Translations under genes and position numbers: made by a program | Source of the DNA: Ochromonas danica | Lineage: Eukaryota; Sar; Chrysophyceae; Chromulinales; Chromulinaceae | Reading direction: 5' to 3' | Length of the DNA stretch: 64,000 nucleotides | NCBI GenBank assembly: GCA_015146655.1 | Contig: VKHL01000026.1 | Span: 62,001 to 126,000, forward strand | Notes under the pieces: model-generated | Database searches by the model: none | The model's input: only the letters and a program-made list of their open reading frames with translations | What the model was told of the DNA's origin: nothing | Part shown: in pieces, positions 1-10,274 of the stretch | Layout: each line of letters starts with the position of its first letter | Position numbering within the stretch: position 1 is the first letter of the stretch

Positions 1-3000
1 TGCCACTGATGAAGCATTGATATTTGCAGCACCAACAGCCGTTGCAGCATTTGTAGTTGTAGAAGCACCACCATTCAGATCCACATTTTTTGCCCAGAAG
101 CGCTGAATCTCCAAGAGAGAGTTGATGCATCTGCTCTTGGTAAAAGTCAACGTAGCATATATACCAATCAATCCAGCCTCCACCAAGTCATACTCTCTTT
201 CTTTATCTATATTCGATCCTGTGAATGTAGCATTAGATGCAGCGGCGTTAGAGGAGGGAAAAGAGAAATTCTTGTGGCTCATCATCCCAGTCACAGGGAC
301 CATGACGCTGTTGCCGCTACTGCGCAATACCCACGTTAATCTGCCAATGAAGACTTCAGCATATCGCACAATTTGAGAGTTGGTGAGATCATAGGCGGGG
401 TCAACAAGGCAATCATCAATGGCTCCGCGAATTTCCTCTCGGTGACTGCGCATCTTCCAATCCAGAGCTCTTGCTAACTGCGGCAAAGCAATTTCAATAA
501 AGTTAGCCTTTTCTTCACGCAATGGAGTTAATTGAGAAGGAATAGTTGGCGGGGGCAGGAGGAGGACATTTTTCACCACGCTTGTCATGATATGAAACTG
601 CCGCGAGTTAATATCTACCGCAAGATTAGGCAGTTCCAACCGAAAAGTACATACAAGATCTTCTTTGCTACGGACGATCTTAAGCTCTTTGGCCTCTTGC
701 ACGGTGACATCAGTCCAGAAGATATAACAGGCCCGTATTTGAAAGTCTTTGATTGCCATCAGCATGTTGCTTGGCTGTTCTAAATTATCTGTGTTGGTGA
801 TTCGATAGACCTTGCGGGTTAAACTTGGCAGTTTGGCAGATAGAGATGGTGCTGAGTTTGCACTAGCACTAACAGTGGGACCCGAAATTTGTCGCTGCAA
901 TGGTCTCAACAAATAAGAATCAACATGGCTATCTGTGGACTTCCAATACACTTGATCACCATCACCGTAAGTAGCCGAAGAGAAATCAGTGTCATCTGGA
1001 AGGGCCAACGAAGGGACAGTGTATGCGCAAACATTGTCCATTTTTAGACGAATCTCTTGCCTGCGCTTGGCCTCGTTCTGTTCGCCACCTGTACCATCTT
1101 CCTCGTCACCTGGGTATGGGCTAGGAGAACTGCGAACAGGAGGAAGAGTCGCCGTACTAAGACGTTTGCCTTCCACAGAAGAACGTCCAGCGACAATTAT
1201 TAAGGAGGAGTGCGAATCCGTGTCAAGGAAGTTGACTTGCGGGTGAATAAGCTCAACATTGAAGAAGTACTGGTTAGTCGGAGCACGACTTCCTTTGTTC
1301 TTGCTGCTTTTCGAAGTTGGACTTGGCGCCGCAGCAGGTATTTTCATATTATCAGCACGTGGTGAAGAAGGAACAGCGGATATAGAAGGAAGATTATCGG
1401 TAGTACGCTCATCTCTCATCTCAATGCCCTTATTATAGAGTGAAGATCGACGCAACACCTTGGGTCTCTTTGGAGGCATAGGTTCAGTAGCGATCGTCAC
1501 CCCGCTCTCATCCTCGCGGAACGAGCTAGCCAATGAAGCAATTGGAGGAGCCACCACAGGAGAAGTTGGAGTATCTGGTGCGGCCAGAATGTGCTTGGCG
1601 ATATTCTTTACATCAGGCATTTCTTCTCCGCTAAAGGTTGCCTTCCTCCTGCTCTTGTTATGTTGGGCACCAATTTGAATGCTGTTGTCTTGCCTGTTCA
1701 AGATAATTCGATTCTGTGTAAGAGAAGAGGAATGGGACGAATTTTCACCATGGGGGTCTGGAGAGTGCTCAAGCGGATCATCTGCTATGATGAGGAAATC
1801 CTGCAGAGTAGCCTTAGCCTTGGCTTTAGCTTGGCTTCCTTCTCCCTGTTGCTTGAGGAGATAGCTGCTCTGCATTGAGCGTAAATGAGTAACGTGTTCA
1901 CCATCTTCTCCATCATCAATTTCAAACTCATCAAGGCTGGCCATTTTTCGGCTTTCTTTGCCTTCATTAATTTCTGTGGGGGTTGGACTTTGGTCTCGAC
2001 TATCATCTCCGCTGTCCGTGTGAACGAATGCCATAGTACGCGAGACATAGAAAAATAGCGTATCTCTGATAGCGATAGTGAAGAGGAACTTGGTATCTTT
2101 CACTTGCAGGCCCCAGATTTTGCTACCAAAGGAACTTCCCTCCGCCTTCGATCCACTTCTTCCTCCTTCCAAGTTGGCTGCAACCGTCGAGTTTACCGAG
2201 AGAATTTTGTTTGTTGATGGCAAGAAGGTCGACGCAGTCTTGTAAGAGGCGGGCAGAGCATAAACAGGTGGACTGAATGCTGCATGGTTGTAGCCGAAAT
2301 TAAGCAGTGATGCACGGAAACCATGAAGGCTAGGATCATAAACATTGGAAGGAGGGCTAACCGGAGGTAAATTATGCGAAAAGCTAAATACAGAGCGCCT
2401 TCTTCCTCCACCACCAGTACCGGCTCCTCCAGAGCCAATACTGTTCATGCGATATCGCGTGCTATTGGAGCGACTGTTCAAGCCGGACGTCTGAATAGCC
2501 ATTGACTGTCGCAGCGCGATATGAGACTGCCGCAAAGAACTAAGTCTCTTCAAATCTACAGCCTCCTCTGCTTTGCCTCCAGCGCTCATTCTGCGCCATT
2601 CCTTACCTACCAAGAAAGTCGATCTCCGACTATTCTTCTCCGAGGCTCCAACTGCCCCACCAGAAGTTTTTTCTCGCTCATCTTCTCCGTTAATAGCAAG
2701 AATTCCAGTGGTTTGAAAGGTGTTCAATTGGCTGGCTACTTCTCCACTCTCCGTCAGACTGACCACAACCTTTGAAGCATAGGCGAGACGATGTAAAGCT
2801 TTCATCAACGCTGTGAGATGCACAAGTCTGCTTGGCTCGACTACTTCGCCGTCATTTTCTGAAGGAGAAGAGGGAAGATTGTCGCGCTCTGAACTCGGGC
2901 TTTGTGGCGCGTTCGCAAAACTGCTCGTCGTTGTTGACGTCGAGGGAGAGGTCAGATTAACATGACTTGAGGACCCTGTCCTTCGAGCAAGCATTTGCGC

Positions 3001-6000
3001 ATGGCTGTGGAAAGGATTGATAACAGCGCCATACTGCTTACCTTGCTCGCCAAGCATTACGGGAGGTGCTGAGCTACTACTATGTGTGAGGTCAGCTTCC
3101 ACCTCTCGTTGTGAAATATTCAGGTCGCGTGCGAAAATTTCAGCAAAATAGTAATCAACCACTAAATGATCAATTTGGAGAGGAGGAGGCGGACCACTAT
3201 CGGAGGAAGTGATGGAGGTCCAACTCAGATCGGTTGTTGGGCGGACAAAACGTGCTTCTATCTCGCTCAACTGGTGGGTAAGAATGATTCCAAAGAGACA
3301 CGATCGGCTGGGCCAACTAGTTAACAAAGCGCGGTTGACTACCACTTGTAGCTCTGCCACCGCCAAAAGACTTGCAGGAGAGACCACTGGTGGAGGTGAA
3401 CGAGCCAAACCATTCGCCACCAGAACAAGAGGTTTTGAGAGAGATGATAGACGATAAGATACGCTCCCAGAACTAGAAGCTGCAGGTGCAGGCGTTGGAG
3501 AAGGGACACCAGCTGGCTGACGCAGTGCATCCAAAATTTTCATCACGTCTTCCAGCCGCAAGAAGATCAATACAGGCCGATCACTTCCTCTATCAGCCAG
3601 GCGTAACTCCACATTGAATTTCAGGGTGGAGGGTCGACTGCGAAAGTAGTGAAAGCGATCGTCCTGCAAGTAGCGCAACTTCGAGAAATAGTTTTGATGA
3701 TAGTAATAAACGACCGCATCCTTTTCAATGTATCGCAAATCGCGATCAATTAAATAACCTTGAGGGTTTTGCCTCTTTTCAGAACCTTCTTCTTGCTGCC
3801 ACACAACTCGACTCTGAGGACGATATGGTAGCTGTTGATCCGAACAATCTGAGTCGACAGAGTCCTGATCATCGTGCGGGGAAAATACCTCGCTGTCCAC
3901 ACGGTAGCTATAGACATCCTCCTCCAACGCTTCCAGATCTAGCGCAGGAAGCAGATAGATGTCATGATGATCATAAACTGTCTTGTTGTGAAGCTGCTTT
4001 ACAGTTTGTTGAAAGTCAATAATATAAGACGACTGGATCGCCAATACACAAGCTGGCAGATTTAGAAATCTTGTAAACATTTTGCGTGGACGCGGCCGTT
4101 GGAAGCGTTGCTGAGTTCGCTTTCTTTGTGGCAGCAATACCATGGTCATATCCGCACTAACGTTGATATCCTCCGCGGTCATTTCGATACTATCTTGCTG
4201 TATAAAAAGTCTTCCGTCGATCATCTCCAAAGAGAGTACCATCTCTTGACTAAGGTAATGCATGGTGTGATACTGCATGCGAATTTTCTGACAATGGAAG
4301 GTGACTGGGCCATGGACCCAATAGCGATAGCTGTCCCAAAAGGGAAGTAATGGTGAAGGGTCGCGGTTGGGAGGTTGACAGAGCTCTATGAGATTATTCA
4401 CCACGGCGAGACCGGTAAAGCTATCAGGAAAGACATTGAGATGAAAAGACTCTGTGGAAAGTTCCAGGTCGAGGTAAAATTTTCCTGGTCCATTTTGGTT
4501 GGTATAAAGAGCGAAGATAGGAACAGCAGAAACGGGTAGTACCGACCAAATCCCTTCTTTCTCATCATTGCTCCCTTGATTTTGGTCCGAAGTCGATGGA
4601 GGTTTTGGGGTCGTTGCTCCGGGTGGCGGTGGCGTTGATGGGGATGTAACAGTAGATGAAGGATTTGCAAATGTCACCGTGCTAGTTCTTCCATCTCTTC
4701 TCATACTTTTCCTCCCTTGGAAGGGATTACGCTGCGTCGGATTGCTGTCATCCAAAGACGAACAATTGGACAAAAGAATGGGGTGGTTAACATCAATCAG
4801 CTTTGCCTCCAGAGGAATGCGATCGTCTTCTACGCTTGCCTGATACATCCAACCAGACCATTTCCATTGTCCCAAAGAGATCAAGCTCTCCTTCTGCATC
4901 GTGAGATTGACTTCCATCTCTCCAATTTGACAATCGACGAGTCCTCCTGTGATGTTGACATAATGTAGTGCATTGTCCGTGCTGAGCTTATCTGTTGAAC
5001 CAAGATCTAGCAAAGTGATTTGTGCTTCAATCTCTTCAATAGTCTTGGTCTGCGTCAAGCTAAACTTGAACTTCTTATAAGATATCACGACCAAATCAGG
5101 TTTAAGGATTTGGTTCCAAGGCCCATCGAAATGAATTTCCCAATTGCCTATTTCTACAACTGCTATGTAGAACCCGTTGTCTGATGATGCAGCTGAAGGC
5201 GTGTTGGAAGGAGAAGGGGAAATGGCGGGCTCTACAGGGTTGGTCAAGGGAGAGGAGGGTTCCATGATAGACAACGAAGAGGATAAAAGCGAAAGATCAT
5301 TTATCCTCCTTTCCATGGCAAGTCGCAACCGATCGATGTGCTTCTTCGTCGCAACCTTATACGCCTGAAATTGCATAAGGAGTCCATCCACAAGGACACC
5401 AGTCTCCATGAGAGGATGCAAATGCACAATCCATTCCCCTAACCGACAATCCATCTGAGCAACAGATTGTCCAGCTTCTTGCTTTTTCATCATAGCAAGA
5501 GAGGTAAGTGCCATAAAAGGAGCTTGGGAGTATTTACTCAGGTGCATCTCACACGCCAAGAGTTCTAAACCCTTGCGTGTTTGCGAAGATTCATACACTA
5601 GCGAATGAAACGAGCAAAGCAAACAATGATTTTTCTTTCTCTTTTCCTCTTCATCAACATTCACCGCATGACTACTATCACTGAAAGGATCGATACCATT
5701 AGCATTGCTATCATATTCCACAGCAAAACCCATGGTCATTTGCCGAACCAAAACTCTAGTGACAGGATTAGCGTCACTAACACTTTCTCCAGGTGGTGTT
5801 GGAGCAGAATTCGTGGAACTGTTTTGCACGTTACTACTGTTTCCTGCCGTGGCTGAACTCTTCACGTAGTAGTGGACATTGCCCAGAGGAATCTGAGCTT
5901 TCGATAGATCTGGAGATCGGGCCTTAGCACTAGAGATGTTGAAATTAATGCGATTGATAGATTGTCGAATCATTTGGAAAACGGACAGGAAATGTAGCCC

Positions 6001-8253
6001 ACTGAAAGTGCTCGCATTGAGGTGCATTTGCTCGATCTGGACTGACATGTTGCCCCTGATCCATGTTATCTCCATCCCCATGACATGGGGGATATGACTT
6101 GAAATCTTCATAAAAGAATACCTGCTCTTCGATGGAGTGGTAGCTGAAGATGACGTCGCTTTGGGGAGAAAGGTGGTGTCCATGTCGATTGTGAATGTCT
6201 TGCATTTAAAGAATTCGAAATCCAACTTAGCACTGAGCCAGAACGCTATATCAAAGGCTTCTATCTGCCATATACTGGCAAGATAGAGCTTTTCTATACG
6301 AGATGACTTTGAGGAATTGAAAGAGGGAGTAGAGGGTGAGTCATAAGAGGAGATAATTGTGTGGAAGACCTCTCGTCGATAGTCTACCGCTTTCTCTCCT
6401 CCTACTCGCATTCCTTCCCCACCTTCCCCTCCTTGTGCCTGAGAATTTGACGGACTTGCTCCATGCAGATCGTGCTGTTTCAGGAAATCTGCCAACGGTT
6501 GGTATGTAGAAATCTCCAATTTGTCCATTTGCAGACCATACCAGCTGAGAAGAACACCAGACTGACCCTTGCGTTCTGCGGAAAGGTTTTTCATGGAGAA
6601 AACTACCCACCGATTGTCATCCAGTGGACATGAAGGCATACGAAGACCCATGCTGGTTGGAATAAATGAGAGTATGTCGAGTGAATGAGCTACCGGCTGC
6701 ACAGAAAAGAGAATGTCATTCATGGCAAAAGTCATACGAACACGCTTGCGATGGTTAAATCGAGGAATAGGTAGTCGATCTGCAGTATCTTGTAATGTAA
6801 CCATCCATTGAAGCAGCTCTGTTTCCATGTGCTCAAAGTTCACATAACTTGCAGAGAGTTGGAGAAGGTCATCATCCATAAAGTCTCCCTCATTATGTAC
6901 TTGCAAAGTTTTGATCATGCTGGCTTCTCTAACTACGTATCTCTCTATCTCGCTTTCTTCAATGTCTGCAAACATCGTGTGCAGACTGGGGGAAGTTGTT
7001 CGCTTTTTGGTGTGGAAAGACGCCTTGAGACAAGTCATCTTCATGCACTTCGTCAAATTGGGCCCCAAATTGGTCACTTTCTCCAAAAGAAATGGAATTA
7101 AGCGATCTTTAGACATCGATGATGTGTCACATTTTCTTCCTTTGTGTGTTCGTTCCTGGTTGAGGGTCAGAGGGAAATTGCACAATTCTGCGTGTATCCG
7201 ATCCAGTAGAATGACTATAAGCTTGGGGCAACGATCATCTTCCACACTAACTTTCATATGTTCAAAGTCAACACTGAAGGACATCTTCCCTGTTGTTGGT
7301 AAACCACGCGCTAATTTGACTTCATATGCAGCATCCTCAGCCCTTTGATACTTGTGATAGAACGACAAAAACCCTTTCAATTTCAACGCCAAATCATCTT
7401 CTTGTCCATAAAGATTGATATAGATATCTTGCATGCGAGTGGGATGGTGGTAATGCAGGGAGACTCTGGCAGCATGGCCAACATAATGCACTGCGAGCAG
7501 TCCATCATCAAAGATCTCCAATGCCCCTCCCTCAATAATCACCAACAGATTAAATCCTTCATTTCCCAGCTCGGTACTTGAAAGAAACATGACATTCAGT
7601 TTGTCAGCATAGCCTTGTATGGCGCAACTGTGTAGGGGCAGGGAGAAGTCGAAGGAGATTCGTTGGAAATCCACTTCCACCAACTTGATCAAAAAGTTCA
7701 TAAAAAAATACTTCACGGCAATAACGCTTTCTACGAAGACATCTTGCAGAGTAAAGAAAAAGCGAAAGAAGATGAAGCGGGAGAGAGTGACGACAAGGGG
7801 ATTGGGAGGGCTGGGCACTGCGATAGGCCGTGCTTTACTGCCAGGCTCTAAGAAATGTCGAAACTGTATGTGCCCACTATTTGCATAAAATGAGTCAAAG
7901 ACAATGGTGATCAAGGGGTGAGGGATCTTGGGTGAGGGTTGCCGTGTGAGGAAAGAGACGATGCGCCGGGGCAGATCTGCAACCCAAGTCCAATTCCACC
8001 GTATTTCCATCTTTTTCCAGGCGATGGTCATCTCTGGATTCTTCCCTTGAGCAAGTAAGGAAATCTCTAAGTCTAATATTGTCCAGGAGAGGAGAGAACA
8101 AGACCTCATCTGAAGGTTTCGCAGTGAACGGCGTAAACAGATTCGAGCAAAAGCACAAAGAATCCATGCGAGGCAATTTGGTTGTAAAGTAAGATAACCC
8201 ACAATGCCAGCAAGAAGGACTACGAAAGATCCTTTCAAACATATTGTCCACAT
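1..8253 (-). CDS. BLTP2/Hobbit/SABRE-type bridge-like lipid transfer protein, 3' end outside window
   Basis: One reading frame stays open from the start codon at 8253 to the left edge, 2751 codons with no intron seen. The protein starts with MWTICLKGSF and a hydrophobic segment (about residues 9-30), as in the ER-anchored Hobbit/KIAA0100/SABRE/Fmp27 family. Family-like signatures are LPFWDSYRYWVHGP (about residue 1300, the GFWDK-type 'W-D-x-x-R...HG' motif) and LPNLAVDINSRQFHIM followed by NVLLLPPP (about residue 2535). Known members form long hydrophobic grooves at ER-plasma membrane contacts and move lipids; here that role is inferred. Between about residues 1800 and 2350 lies a Ser/Pro/Thr-rich, probably disordered stretch unlike the flanking beta-rich sequence. 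The frame is open upstream to 8400, but 8253 is the first ATG and places the anchor at the N-terminus. VPS13-like proteins are the main alternative. Confidence 0.8.
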   Translation of the reverse strand, partial: MWTICLKGSFVVLLAGIVGYLTLQPNCLAWILCAFARICLRRSLRNLQMRSCSLLSWTILDLEISLLAQGKNPEMTIAWKKMEIRWNWTWVADLPRRIVSFLTRQPSPKIPHPLITIVFDSFYANSGHIQFRHFLEPGSKARPIAVPSPPNPLVVTLSRFIFFRFFFTLQDVFVESVIAVKYFFMNFLIKLVEVDFQRISFDFSLPLHSCAIQGYADKLNVMFLSSTELGNEGFNLLVIIEGGALEIFDDGLLAVHYVGHAARVSLHYHHPTRMQDIYINLYGQEDDLALKLKGFLSFYHKYQRAEDAAYEVKLARGLPTTGKMSFSVDFEHMKVSVEDDRCPKLIVILLDRIHAELCNFPLTLNQERTHKGRKCDTSSMSKDRLIPFLLEKVTNLGPNLTKCMKMTCLKASFHTKKRTTSPSLHTMFADIEESEIERYVVREASMIKTLQVHNEGDFMDDDLLQLSASYVNFEHMETELLQWMVTLQDTADRLPIPRFNHRKRVRMTFAMNDILFSVQPVAHSLDILSFIPTSMGLRMPSCPLDDNRWVVFSMKNLSAERKGQSGVLLSWYGLQMDKLEISTYQPLADFLKQHDLHGASPSNSQAQGGEGGEGMRVGGEKAVDYRREVFHTIISSYDSPSTPSFNSSKSSRIEKLYLASIWQIEAFDIAFWLSAKLDFEFFKCKTFTIDMDTTFLPKATSSSATTPSKSRYSFMKISSHIPHVMGMEITWIRGNMSVQIEQMHLNASTFSGLHFLSVFQMIRQSINRINFNISSAKARSPDLSKAQIPLGNVHYYVKSSATAGNSSNVQNSSTNSAPTPPGESVSDANPVTRVLVRQMTMGFAVEYDSNANGIDPFSDSSHAVNVDEEEKRKKNHCLLCSFHSLVYESSQTRKGLELLACEMHLSKYSQAPFMALTSLAMMKKQEAGQSVAQMDCRLGEWIVHLHPLMETGVLVDGLLMQFQAYKVATKKHIDRLRLAMERRINDLSLLSSSLSIMEPSSPLTNPVEPAISPSPSNTPSAASSDNGFYIAVVEIGNWEIHFDGPWNQILKPDLVVISYKKFKFSLTQTKTIEEIEAQITLLDLGSTDKLSTDNALHYVNITGGLVDCQIGEMEVNLTMQKESLISLGQWKWSGWMYQASVEDDRIPLEAKLIDVNHPILLSNCSSLDDSNPTQRNPFQGRKSMRRDGRTSTVTFANPSSTVTSPSTPPPPGATTPKPPSTSDQNQGSNDEKEGIWSVLPVSAVPIFALYTNQNGPGKFYLDLELSTESFHLNVFPDSFTGLAVVNNLIELCQPPNRDPSPLLPFWDSYRYWVHGPVTFHCQKIRMQYHTMHYLSQEMVLSLEMIDGRLFIQQDSIEMTAEDINVSADMTMVLLPQRKRTQQRFQRPRPRKMFTRFLNLPACVLAIQSSYIIDFQQTVKQLHNKTVYDHHDIYLLPALDLEALEEDVYSYRVDSEVFSPHDDQDSVDSDCSDQQLPYRPQSRVVWQQEEGSEKRQNPQGYLIDRDLRYIEKDAVVYYYHQNYFSKLRYLQDDRFHYFRSRPSTLKFNVELRLADRGSDRPVLIFLRLEDVMKILDALRQPAGVPSPTPAPAASSSGSVSYRLSSLSKPLVLVANGLARSPPPVVSPASLLAVAELQVVVNRALLTSWPSRSCLFGIILTHQLSEIEARFVRPTTDLSWTSITSSDSGPPPPLQIDHLVVDYYFAEIFARDLNISQREVEADLTHSSSSAPPVMLGEQGKQYGAVINPFHSHAQMLARRTGSSSHVNLTSPSTSTTTSSFANAPQSPSSERDNLPSSPSENDGEVVEPSRLVHLTALMKALHRLAYASKVVVSLTESGEVASQLNTFQTTGILAINGEDEREKTSGGAVGASEKNSRRSTFLVGKEWRRMSAGGKAEEAVDLKRLSSLRQSHIALRQSMAIQTSGLNSRSNSTRYRMNSIGSGGAGTGGGGRRRSVFSFSHNLPPVSPPSNVYDPSLHGFRASLLNFGYNHAAFSPPVYALPASYKTASTFLPSTNKILSVNSTVAANLEGGRSGSKAEGSSFGSKIWGLQVKDTKFLFTIAIRDTLFFYVSRTMAFVHTDSGDDSRDQSPTPTEINEGKESRKMASLDEFEIDDGEDGEHVTHLRSMQSSYLLKQQGEGSQAKAKAKATLQDFLIIADDPLEHSPDPHGENSSHSSSLTQNRIILNRQDNSIQIGAQHNKSRRKATFSGEEMPDVKNIAKHILAAPDTPTSPVVAPPIASLASSFREDESGVTIATEPMPPKRPKVLRRSSLYNKGIEMRDERTTDNLPSISAVPSSPRADNMKIPAAAPSPTSKSSKNKGSRAPTNQYFFNVELIHPQVNFLDTDSHSSLIIVAGRSSVEGKRLSTATLPPVRSSPSPYPGDEEDGTGGEQNEAKRRQEIRLKMDNVCAYTVPSLALPDDTDFSSATYGDGDQVYWKSTDSHVDSYLLRPLQRQISGPTVSASANSAPSLSAKLPSLTRKVYRITNTDNLEQPSNMLMAIKDFQIRACYIFWTDVTVQEAKELKIVRSKEDLVCTFRLELPNLAVDINSRQFHIMTSVVKNVLLLPPPTIPSQLTPLREEKANFIEIALPQLARALDWKMRSHREEIRGAIDDCLVDPAYDLTNSQIVRYAEVFIGRLTWVLRSSGNSVMVPVTGMMSHKNFSFPSSNAAASNATFTGSNIDKEREYDLVEAGLIGIYATLTFTKSRCINSLLEIQRFWAKNVDLNGGASTTTNAATAVGAANINASSVA

Positions 8254-8605
8254 TCTCTTATCTTTGTTTTGGACATGAAAGAGGTCAAGGCTTTTTCTTC
8301 TACTTTTCTCATAGAAGACTGCTTCACCTGCTGCTGCTGTGCAGCTTTGCCTGCTGTAAATGAAGGTGGAGAATAAGCTGCTTACTCTAACAGCGTTTCT
8401 TTAACTTAATACTAAGCAGTGTTGTTTATTATTACTTGCGTGGAGTAGTTGGTGCCTGAAGGAGGGAGTGTCTGCGTGGTCAGGATCGTGGTTCAAAGAG
8501 GACTCGCTCTTGCAGGGCAGCCGCGGGCAGTGATTGCATCCTTATCTTTCTCTTCGCCTCACTTCAAATCAGTCAAGTACTCTACTTGCTTATTCAATTC
8601 CTATC
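8254..8605. promoter_or_regulatory. Divergent intergenic region between the BLTP2-type gene and psbU
   Basis: These 352 bases separate two start codons facing away from each other, so they must hold both 5' leaders and promoters. I see no clear TATA box or repeated motif. The BLTP2 reading frame stays open without an ATG to 8400. Confidence 0.4.
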
Positions 8606-9359
8606 ATGCCTTCTGTTCTCTCTTTGATTGCTTTGCTTTGCTTGCTCCACTTCTCTGGAGCTTTCATGCATTCGGCTGCCTCTCGTACCAGGTGAGGTTG
8701 TGGAAAGTGCAGTTTCTCCTTTATAGATCTCAGATATTTTTGATTGGGCATATCGAGGACTCTTGTGAAATGATATTACACCAGCAACCAATGAATATGA
8801 TTTTTCTTGCCTGAGATTGCTAGTCTAACTTCTGCTCTTTCTGTTTGTGTTTGTCTTTGCGTTACATCTGCGCTTCTGTTGCCCTCCGTGTCCTGTGCTT
8901 GCTCTTCTATAGCCGAACTGCTATCTCCATGAAGTTCGATGTAAGTGTTAGCTCTATCGTGGCTGTGAGGATTCCTGTTTGATGGCGTTAAATGATTGTG
9001 GTGAACAGGACTTCAAGAAGGTCTTCACTGCCTCCGTGATTGGTGCTTCTCTCTTCGTTGGCAGCCAGGCTCGCGCTGAGATTGACTATGAAGGTGTGAA
9101 GTACCTCGGTGGCGGCGACAAGATTGATCTCAACAACGCCAACATTCGCTCTTACACTCAGTTCAAGGGCTACTACCCCACCTTGGCCTCCAAGATTGTC
9201 TCCAACGGCCCTTACAAGACCGTGGCTGACGTCTACAACATCCCTGGCCTCACTTCTGCTGAGAAGGACAATCTCAAGAAGTTTGAGAACAAGTTCGTTG
9301 TCCTTGACGAGAAGCCCGAGTACGTCATGGACAAGATCAACAATGGTCTCTACCGATAA
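8606..9359 (+). CDS. psbU: Photosystem II extrinsic 12-kDa protein PsbU, nuclear-encoded with tripartite leader
   Basis: Three exons, 8606-8691, 8913-8940 and 9009-9359, join in frame to give 154 residues; the introns are 221 and 68 nt. Exon 1 encodes a hydrophobic ER signal (MPSVLSLIALLCLLHF) ending in SGAF, the phenylalanine motif that directs proteins into secondary red plastids. Exon 2 adds a short Ser/Arg transit stretch (SRTAISMKFD). Exon 3 opens with a twin-lysine hydrophobic thylakoid signal ending in SQARA, then the mature protein from EIDYEGVKYL. The mature part has the PsbU helix-hairpin-helix signature (KIDLNNANIRSYTQFKGYYP, VADVYNIPGL) and ends in NNGLYR. PsbU sits on the lumenal face of photosystem II and stabilises the oxygen-evolving cluster. 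A start at the ATG at 8929 would drop the ER signal, so I prefer 8606. Confidence 0.93.
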
Positions 9360-9737
9360 ACGCTTTCCTTTGTAGCTCAGCTTCTTGCATCTTTAACCAG
9401 TAACTGCTAAGCGAGCGATGGCCTGCTGTGTCTATCCGCTCTCATGAAAGTTTTGTTAACGTTCTGATATATTTTGCAATCAACGAAATATTAATGTCAA
9501 AATTGTCATCCCTATGCCTCATGAACGGCTTTGGACATGTTGCGTGGTGGTGAGAGAAAGAGTTAACCCCTGAGGTGTCTCATTTGGCATTACAAAAAAG
9601 AGGTAACACACTGTATTCGGCACTCTTTTGACTGGAGGGTGTTAAAATGTGGATTTCCCTCGCAAAACGTACTCGCCCTCCGCTTCTGCTCTTGAAAGCA
9701 GCAGACAAATAACTTGCTCTCCATTGCCCTCTGATCG
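9360..9737. other. Intergenic, psbU 3' region and BolA promoter
   Basis: This 378-base AT-rich spacer lies between two co-directional genes. I see no RNA gene, repeat or conserved reading frame in it. Confidence 0.4.
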
Positions 9738-10202
9738 ATGAGACCTTTCTCTCGTCTCAATCTTCAGAGAAGTTTGCTGTTTAACTCTTCTTGTCGCTGG
9801 CGACTGATTGACTCCAGAATGCTATCCAATGACTCTCTGCCTGATCTGGCCACAACACAAGCACGACTTACTCAGAGTTTTAACGAACAACTTGCCCCTC
9901 TCGGACATTGTGAGATCGTGAATGAGAGCTACATGCATAAGGTTCCAAAGAATGCTGAAACCCACTTCAAGGTCATTCTGGTTTCCAGCAGGTTTCAAGG
10001 ACTTCCTCTCATCCAGAGACATCGTCTGGTTTATGGCGCTGCTCAGTCCCTCATGCAGGCAGCTGGAGGTACCATCCACGCCTTAGCCATAACAGCTAAG
10101 ACTCCTGAGGAGTGGCAAGCTCTCAGTGAGCAAGAGGCGTTGAAAGCACGGCAACGCTCTCCGCCTTGTCTTGGGGGCAGCCACGCTGATGCCAAGCATT
10201 AA
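9738..10202 (+). CDS. BolA-family protein, probably mitochondrial
   Basis: Single exon, 154 residues. The core (about residues 35-125) has the BolA pattern: a KVPKNAETHFKVILVSSRF stretch, the invariant histidine in IQRHRLVY, and IHALAITAKTPEEWQ at the end, as in BolA1-type proteins. BolA proteins bind monothiol glutaredoxins and help transfer Fe-S clusters to client proteins such as lipoate synthase; this role is taken from the family. The first 27 residues (MRPFSRLNLQRSLLFNSSCR) are Arg-rich, lack acidic residues and resemble a mitochondrial presequence. An internal ATG at 9819 could give a shorter, cytosolic form. The gene is tail-to-tail with RBM22, only 72 bp apart. Confidence 0.9.
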   Translation: MRPFSRLNLQRSLLFNSSCRWRLIDSRMLSNDSLPDLATTQARLTQSFNEQLAPLGHCEIVNESYMHKVPKNAETHFKVILVSSRFQGLPLIQRHRLVYGAAQSLMQAAGGTIHALAITAKTPEEWQALSEQEALKARQRSPPCLGGSHADAKH

Positions 10203-10274
10203 TAGTAGCTACTGTGAAATTGACTACGATCAATGGAAAACCAGAATGATTATTTAATGTACAAATAACGTTAC

